From: JAVXNW01 sp036645575
GTDB lineage: Bacteria > Bacillota > Clostridia > Christensenellales > Aristaeellaceae
Reading direction: 5' to 3'
DNA length: 10,615 bases
Assembly (NCBI GenBank): GCA_036645575.1
Contig: JAVXNW010000085.1
Coordinates: 1 to 10,615, forward strand
This document shows positions 6,774-10,615 of the stretch, piece after piece; within the stretch, counting starts at the first letter, position 1, and every line of letters starts with the position of its first letter. The position numbers and the translations under genes are program-made. The notes beneath the pieces are model-generated. The model ran no database searches. It was not told the DNA's origin and was given only the letters and a program-made list of their open reading frames with translations.

Positions 6774-6815
6774 AAACATTGGGCTAATTTTGAATATTTA
6801 ACATTTATGTTTTCT

Positions 6816-7919
6816 TTATGGCGCGTCCGCCAGCCGAATCAGCACCTGCGCGCCGCACAGCAGCGCCCGCTCGTCAAAGTCGAATTGATCGGTGTGCAGC
6901 GCAATGCCGCTTCCGAGGCCGACATAGAGCATGAGGCTGGGCAGCGCCTGGGCGTAAAAGCCAAAATCCTCCGCCAGCATCGAGGGCGCCGAAAGCGTGC
7001 GCAGGTCAAAATCCGGCATTGCGCCAAGCGCCTCGCGAAACAGCGTTGGGTCATTGACGAGCGCGGGGTATCCCGCGTCCAGTTGCACGTCAAAGGTCAC
7101 GCCATATTGCGCCTCGCACGCGCGCGCCACGCGCGAAAGGGCGTGGCGCAATTGGTCAAACGCCATAGGGTCAAACGTGCGCATCGTGCCGCCCAGGCGC
7201 GCCTCGCCCGCGATCACGTTGACCGCGTGCCCCGCTTCGATCCGGCCAAACTTGAGCAGGCGCAAGCAGTCCTCCGGCATGGCGCGCTCAAAGGCGAGTA
7301 CCTGCGTCACAAAGTCGCACAGCGCCCAAAGCGCGTCCGCGCCCTCGCTTGCGCGCGCCACGTGCGCGGATTTCCCCCGAACCAGCACGTGCACCTCGCT
7401 CGCGCGCGCCATGAACGCGCCGGGTCGCGACGCAAGCACGCCCATGGGCAGCATCGGCTCCACGTGCAGCGCATACGCCCGCGAGACGCGGTATTTTTGG
7501 AGTAAGCCGCTCTCGACGACCAGCCGCCCGCCGCCGCCCGACTCCTCCGCCGGCTGAAAGACGAGCAGCAAATTGCGCTTGAGGTTGTCCAAGTGCGCGC
7601 TGGCCCAGTCGCCCAGCGCGAGCAGCATCGCCATGTGCCCGTCGTGGCCGCAGGCGTGCATCTTCCCCGGATGATGCGACGCGTAGGGCGCGTGGGTCGC
7701 CTCGGCGATCGGCAGCGCGTCCATGTCGCTGCGAAAGGCGTAGGTGTCCTGTCTGCCCGCGTCAAAAAAGACGCTGATCCCAACTTGCGCGACCATTTCC
7801 ACCCGCGCGTGCCACGGCGCGATCTGGCTCATCAGATACGCGCGCGTCTCGTAAAGCGCAAAGGCGATCTCCGGCCGCTCGTGGAGCGCGCGCCTGCGCG
7901 CGGTCAGCTGCTCCTGCAT
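6816..7919 (-). CDS. dapL: M20 amidohydrolase, probable N-acetyldiaminopimelate deacetylase
   Basis: A 367-residue metallohydrolase of the M20 aminoacylase/hippuricase group. Metal-binding residues are in HACGHDGH (88-95, Cys90 and His92), QPAEE (122-126, Glu125/126), LHV (151-153, His152) and LHT (341-343, His342). FRSDMDALPI (62-71) is the usual early signature, and a dimerisation domain lies at about 165-280. ALHVEPMLPMGVLASRPG (150-167) and ESGLL/FARASE-like surroundings resemble N-acetyldiaminopimelate deacetylase of the Bacillus YkuR type, which releases acetate from N-acetyl-LL-diaminopimelate. Its position, divergent from dapA-dapB-dapH, supports that role strongly because DapH commits the pathway to acetylated intermediates. 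A general N-acyl-amino-acid amidohydrolase remains possible. The start at 7919 has GGAAAGGGA just upstream; the longer in-frame start at 7967 has no ribosome binding site and would run through a hairpin. Confidence 0.83.
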   Translation of the reverse strand: MQEQLTARRRALHERPEIAFALYETRAYLMSQIAPWHARVEMVAQVGISVFFDAGRQDTYAFRSDMDALPIAEATHAPYASHHPGKMHACGHDGHMAMLLALGDWASAHLDNLKRNLLLVFQPAEESGGGGRLVVESGLLQKYRVSRAYALHVEPMLPMGVLASRPGAFMARASEVHVLVRGKSAHVARASEGADALWALCDFVTQVLAFERAMPEDCLRLLKFGRIEAGHAVNVIAGEARLGGTMRTFDPMAFDQLRHALSRVARACEAQYGVTFDVQLDAGYPALVNDPTLFREALGAMPDFDLRTLSAPSMLAEDFGFYAQALPSLMLYVGLGSGIALHTDQFDFDERALLCGAQVLIRLADAP

Positions 7920-7933
7920 CGCATTCCCTTTCC

Positions 7934-7960
7934 GATGGGCGGCGACCAATCGCGCCCATC
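7934..7960 (-). promoter_or_regulatory. Hairpin/palindrome directly upstream of the deacetylase ribosome binding site
   Basis: GATGGGCG (7934-7941) and CGCCCATC (7953-7960) are perfect inverted repeats. A further CGA/TCG pairing inside leaves a 4-nt loop and one bulged base. A third half-site, CGCCCATG, follows at 7961-7968. In the leftward mRNA this hairpin ends right where the ribosome binding site (7933-7925) begins. It could be an operator for a dimeric repressor or an RNA structure affecting translation; the sequence does not decide. Confidence 0.4.
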
Positions 7961-8010
7961 CGCCCATGCGGGATTTATCCGGCGGTTTCTAAACCCAAGC
8001 TTCCATTCCT

Positions 8011-8039
8011 ATTATAGCCAAAGATGGTAAAGATTGATG
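8011..8039 (-). promoter_or_regulatory. Promoter of the deacetylase gene
   Basis: A perfect TATAAT -10 box reads leftward at 8016 to 8011. The matching -35 position (8039 to 8034, CATCAA with a 17-nt spacer) is poor, so the promoter may be weak or activator-dependent. The predicted start near 8004 leaves a leader of about 85 nt. It stands back to back with the dap operon promoter, with about 8 nt between the two -35 regions. Confidence 0.45.
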
Positions 8040-8047
8040 GAACGCGA

Positions 8048-8076
8048 TTGATTTTTTCGATCCGACCTGTTATGAT
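8048..8076 (+). promoter_or_regulatory. SigmaA-type promoter of the dapA-dapB-dapH operon
   Basis: TTGATT (8048-8053), a 17-nt spacer and TATGAT (8071-8076) give a good match (4/6 and 5/6) with ideal spacing. The predicted start is near 8083, about 77 nt before dapA. The short leader can fold: GGAACGC (8089-8095) pairs with GCGTTTCC (8136-8143) around a very GC-rich interior. The leader is too short for a lysine riboswitch, and no T tract follows. Confidence 0.62.
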
Positions 8077-8159
8077 GACAAAAAAGTGGGAACGCTGTTT
8101 GTCGGGGACGCGGGGCGCCCCGGCCGCGCTCCGGCGCGTTTCCAGCAGGAGGGTTCGCT

Positions 8160-9035
8160 ATGTTTCAAGGGAGCTATGTGGCGCTCATTACGCCGTTTCA
8201 CGAAGACGGCAGCGTCAATTACGAAAAGCTGGCGGAACTGTGCGCGTGGCAAGTCGCGCAGGGCACCCAAGGCATCGTCGCGCTGGGCACGACCGGCGAG
8301 TCCAGCACCATGACGCACGAGGAGGACGAAAAAGTCGTGCGGTGCGTGATGGAGGTGGTAAATGGCCGCGTCCCGGTGATCGCGGGCGCGGGGTCCAACT
8401 GCACGGAGACGGCGCTGATGAAGAGCCTCGCCTACGAAAAGCTGGGCGTGGACGGGCTGCTGCTGATCACGCCGTACTACAACAAGGCCAACGAAAAGGG
8501 CATGTACAAGCACTTTTCGACGATCGCCGACCACGTGAAGACGCCCATCCTCCTCTACAACGTGCCCGGCCGCACCGGTTGCGCGCTGAGCCCCGCGTGC
8601 GTGGAGGCGCTGAGCAAGCACCCGCTGATCGTAGGGCTCAAAGAGGCGAGCGGGTCGATCTCGTATGTGGCGAAGGTGGCGCGCTCGATCACGAAGGAAT
8701 TTGCGCTCTTCTCGGGCAACGACGACATGATCGTGCCGGTGATGGCGCTGGGCGGAAGCGGCGTGATCAGCGTATTTGCGAACATGTGCCCTCGCGAGAC
8801 CGTGCAGATCGTGCAGAGTTGCCTGTCGGGCGACTATAAGGCCGCGACCGCGTTGCAGCTCAAGTACCTCGATTTGATCAACGCGCTGTTTATCGAGGTG
8901 AACCCGATCCCGATCAAGGCGGCGATGAACGCGCGCGGGATGTGCGTGGGCGGGTATCGGCTGCCGCTGTGCGAGATGGACGAGGGCAACCGCCAAAAGC
9001 TGATCAGCGCGATGCGCGTCTTGGAGGAAGCATGA
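8160..9035 (+). CDS. dapA: 4-hydroxy-tetrahydrodipicolinate synthase DapA
   Basis: Condenses pyruvate with aspartate-semialdehyde, the first committed step of diaminopimelate/lysine synthesis. The 291-residue length is normal. It folds as a TIM barrel with the Schiff-base Lys161 in VGLKEASGS (158-166), the proton-relay Tyr133 in LLYNVPGRTG (131-140), the Thr44-Thr45 pair in GTTGES (43-48), and Arg138 for the aspartate-semialdehyde carboxylate. ITPYYNKANEKG (103-114) is also typical. The ribosome binding site AGGAGGG (8147-8153) is 6 nt before the ATG. The stop codon overlaps the dapB start. Confidence 0.97.
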   Translation: MFQGSYVALITPFHEDGSVNYEKLAELCAWQVAQGTQGIVALGTTGESSTMTHEEDEKVVRCVMEVVNGRVPVIAGAGSNCTETALMKSLAYEKLGVDGLLLITPYYNKANEKGMYKHFSTIADHVKTPILLYNVPGRTGCALSPACVEALSKHPLIVGLKEASGSISYVAKVARSITKEFALFSGNDDMIVPVMALGGSGVISVFANMCPRETVQIVQSCLSGDYKAATALQLKYLDLINALFIEVNPIPIKAAMNARGMCVGGYRLPLCEMDEGNRQKLISAMRVLEEA

Positions 9036-9751
9036 ACGTCATTTTGTCCGGGCACGGCCGCATGGGTCGGATGATCGAGGAATTGCTGCTGGACGCGGGC
9101 GACACGATTCTGGGCGTGGTAGACGCGGGGCTGTTTGAGGCGCCGCTGGATGTGCCGGGCAAGGCGGACGTGCTGATCGATTTCTCGCACCCGGACAACC
9201 TGGCCAAGGCGCTGGCGTTTTCCGCGCAGACCGGCTGCGCGCTGGTGCTGGGCACGACCGGCTACACCGACGCGCAGCTGAGCGCGATTCGCGAGGCGGC
9301 GTCCCGCGCGCCGGTCATTTACGCGTCCAACTACTCGCTGGGCGTCTTCCTGCTCAAAAAGGCGGTGGAGGCGGTCGCGCCGGCGCTGCTCACGGCCGGG
9401 TTTGACGTGGAGGTCGTGGAGGCGCACCACAATCAAAAGGCAGACGCGCCCAGCGGCACCGCGAAGATGCTGCTTCACGCGATCGATCCCGAAGCGCAGC
9501 GCCCGCGCGTCTATGGGCGAAACGGGCAGGTAGGCGCGCGCGGGCAGGAGATCGGCGTGCACGCGGTGCGCGGCGGCACGGTAGCGGGCGCGCACAGCGT
9601 GTGTTTTTTCGGCGACGACGAGGTGCTGACGCTCACGCATTCGGCGTCCAGCCGCCGCATCTTCGCGCTGGGCGCAATTCGCGCGGCGCGCTTCGTCGCG
9701 GGGCGCGCTTCGGGGCTGTACCGCATGGACGACGTATTGGAGGGACAATAA
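9032..9751 (+). CDS. dapB: 4-hydroxy-tetrahydrodipicolinate reductase DapB
   Basis: Reduces the DapA product to tetrahydrodipicolinate with NAD(P)H. The protein has 239 residues, slightly short for the family but complete. The nucleotide-binding loop is GHGRMGRM (7-14) in place of the commoner GxxGRMG, followed by GTTGYT (74-79). The catalytic segment EAHHNQKADAPSGTA (130-144) carries the His132/133 and Lys136 pattern. The C-terminal GLYRMDDVL (228-236) matches the family ending. The ATG overlaps the dapA stop (ATGA), with TTGGAGGA upstream inside dapA. Longer in-frame readings from 8942 lie within dapA and are not expected. Confidence 0.95.
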   Translation: MNVILSGHGRMGRMIEELLLDAGDTILGVVDAGLFEAPLDVPGKADVLIDFSHPDNLAKALAFSAQTGCALVLGTTGYTDAQLSAIREAASRAPVIYASNYSLGVFLLKKAVEAVAPALLTAGFDVEVVEAHHNQKADAPSGTAKMLLHAIDPEAQRPRVYGRNGQVGARGQEIGVHAVRGGTVAGAHSVCFFGDDEVLTLTHSASSRRIFALGAIRAARFVAGRASGLYRMDDVLEGQ

Positions 9752-10443
9752 TGGACGCACAGGAGATCATTGCCTTTATTCACGACGCGCCGAAAAAGAC
9801 CCCGGTCAAGGCGTATATCAAATGCCTTTCGGATTTTGAGACGCCCAACGTCCAGTGTTTTGGCGTGGGCGACAAGGTGTTGATCGGCGAGTGGGCAGAA
9901 ATTGAAAAGCTGATCGAAAAAAACAAGGCGCTGATTGCGGATGTGGTGATCGAGAGCGACCGGCGGTTGAGCGCGGTGCCGCTGCTTGATGTAAAGGGCC
10001 TCAACGCGCGGATCGAGCCAGGCGCGATCATCCGCGATCGCGTCCAGATCGGCGAGCGCGCGGTGATCATGATGGGCGCGATCCTGAACATCGGCGCGGT
10101 GGTCGGCGAGGAGACGATGATCGACATGGGCGCGGTGCTAGGCGGGCGCGCGACGGTGGGCAAGCGGTGCCACATTGGCGCGGGCGCGGTGCTAGCGGGC
10201 GTGGTCGAGCCGGCGAGCGCTACGCCGGTGGTCATTGAAGATGGCGTGCTCGTGGGCGCAAACGCGGTGATCATCGAGGGCGTGCACGTTGGCGCGGGCG
10301 CGGTGATCGCGGCGGGCAGCGTCGTGATCGAGGACGTGCCCGCCGGCTGCGTAGTCGCGGGCGTCCCCGGTCGCGTCATCAAGATGAAGGACCAGGCGAC
10401 CGAGGCCAAGACCGCCCTCATCGACGCGCTGCGCGCGCTGTAG
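9751..10443 (+). CDS. dapH: Tetrahydrodipicolinate N-acetyltransferase DapH
   Basis: Uses acetyl-CoA to acetylate tetrahydrodipicolinate, giving N-acetyl-2-amino-6-oxopimelate. A 230-residue protein close in length and sequence to Bacillus DapH (YkuQ). The N-terminal domain (about 1-85) contains the family sequence TPVKAYIK (17-24). The left-handed beta-helix spans about 88-205, with MIDMGAVLGGRATVGK (123-138), GAGAVLAGVVEP (143-154) and a C-terminal VVAGVPGRVIK (201-211). Its start overlaps the dapB stop by one base (TAATG) and is preceded by TTGGAGGG. DapH rather than the succinyl enzyme DapD is supported by the length and the close YkuQ-like sequence. The TAG stop is the first part of a long hairpin. 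Confidence 0.95.
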   Translation: MDAQEIIAFIHDAPKKTPVKAYIKCLSDFETPNVQCFGVGDKVLIGEWAEIEKLIEKNKALIADVVIESDRRLSAVPLLDVKGLNARIEPGAIIRDRVQIGERAVIMMGAILNIGAVVGEETMIDMGAVLGGRATVGKRCHIGAGAVLAGVVEPASATPVVIEDGVLVGANAVIIEGVHVGAGAVIAAGSVVIEDVPAGCVVAGVPGRVIKMKDQATEAKTALIDALRAL

Positions 10444-10475
10444 CGTAGCACGGCACTGCGGTGCCGTGCTACGCT
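10442..10475 (+). terminator. Strong 15-bp hairpin overlapping the dapH stop codon
   Basis: AGCGTAGCACGGCAC (10442-10456) is perfectly complementary to GTGCCGTGCTACGCT (10461-10475) around the loop TGCG. It begins within the TAG stop of dapH. There is no following T tract, so it is not a standard intrinsic terminator. It could pause polymerase, protect the 3' end of the mRNA, or be part of the repeat that follows. Confidence 0.5.
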
Positions 10476-10581
10476 CACGCGGGTTATTGAACGCGGAGGA
10501 GGGGCTACTCGCCAGCCCGGCACTGCGGTGCCGTGCTGACGCTCACGCGGGTTATTGAACGCGGAGGAGGGGCTACTCGCC
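10451..10581 (+). repeat. Two tandem copies of a ~67-bp hairpin-bearing repeat
   Basis: Copy 1 (10451-10513) and copy 2 (10518-10581) share a 20-bp left block and a 43-bp right block at complete identity. They differ only by one extra G (10538) in copy 2 between the blocks. Each copy contains the palindromic core CGGCAC-TGCG-GTGCCG. In copy 1 flanking bases extend the stem to 15 bp. In copy 2 different left-flank bases (CAGC, 10513-10516) still pair with GCTG (10535-10538), and the extra G takes part. This suggests the hairpin matters. The rest of the window to 10615 holds no gene I can support. The repeat may continue past the edge. Confidence 0.8.
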
Positions 10582-10588
10582 CCCCTCC
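10563..10588 (+). other. GC-rich stem-loop at the end of repeat copy 2
   Basis: GGAGG-A-GGGGC (10563-10573) pairs with GCCCC-CCTCC (10579-10588) with one bulged A and the loop TACTC, giving a very stable 10-bp stem. The left arm belongs to the repeat; the right arm is unique sequence after copy 2. Copy 1 lacks this right arm and can instead pair GGGCT (10502-10506) with AGCCC (10514-10518). No T tract follows. Confidence 0.45.
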
Positions 10589-10615
10589 ACACCACCCCCT
10601 CGAGCTGTGCGGTAA

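Noticed and set aside
8083..8159. Lysine riboswitch before dapA
   Set aside because: The leader is under 80 nt, much shorter than the roughly 170-nt lysine riboswitch, and lacks its recognisable junction and a terminator T tract.
8024..8839. Rightward 271-codon open frame overlapping the dapA promoter and dapA in another frame
   Set aside because: It has no domain, is rich in R, G and A, and overlaps the clearly real DapA.
10443..10615. CRISPR array at the right edge
   Set aside because: There are only two units, separated by 4 nt rather than by unique ~30-nt spacers, and the unit is itself a hairpin of about 64 bp.

Overview
The window looks like chromosome from a GC-rich Firmicute, most likely an uncultured or little-studied member of the Clostridia. 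Three things point there. The dap genes belong to the N-acetyl (DapH) branch of lysine/diaminopimelate synthesis. Ribosome binding sites are strong and GGAGG-like. There is a secreted CapA-family protein with two Ig-like (Big2) domains. Codons favour G or C at third positions (GCG, CGC, GGC), while promoter regions are clearly AT-richer. This placement is inferred from gene content, not from a marker gene.

Layout. (1) Bases 1-358 hold a probable leftward promoter for a gene outside the window, a good sigmaA-type rightward promoter (154-182), and a roughly 170-nt structured leader. The leader contains a terminator-like hairpin and a stem that can mask the ribosome binding site. (2) Bases 359-4830 are a tightly packed rightward operon: a GlmU-C-terminal-like left-handed beta-helix acyltransferase, glmM, an RsuA-family pseudouridine synthase, an RsmC/YbxB-like methyltransferase, and an M24 aminopeptidase. 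Gaps are 2, 1, 0 and -4 nt. A rho-independent terminator follows at 4918-4956. (3) Bases 4975-5133 carry a 159-bp palindromic MITE-like element flanked by GCTAA direct repeats, directly beside the stop codon of the next gene. (4) Leftward genes are a secreted CapA-like protein (6676-5135) and an M20 deacetylase resembling N-acetyldiaminopimelate deacetylase (7919-6816). (5) Bases 8048-10443 hold a promoter and a rightward dapA-dapB-dapH operon with overlapping start/stop codons. (6) From the dapH stop codon to the window end there is a tandemly duplicated ~67-bp repeat with strong hairpins.

The main theme is supply of cell-wall precursors. GlmM makes glucosamine-1-phosphate, and the beta-helix protein beside it resembles the enzyme half that acetylates that compound on the way to UDP-GlcNAc. 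DapA, DapB, DapH and the divergent M20 enzyme cover the acetylase route to LL-diaminopimelate except for the aminotransferase step, which is not in the window. The rRNA modification genes and the peptidase look like co-transcribed housekeeping genes. I see no CRISPR array, tRNA, rRNA, phage or defence gene. The least explained structures are the leader of the first operon, the MITE-like element, and the repeat after dapH.
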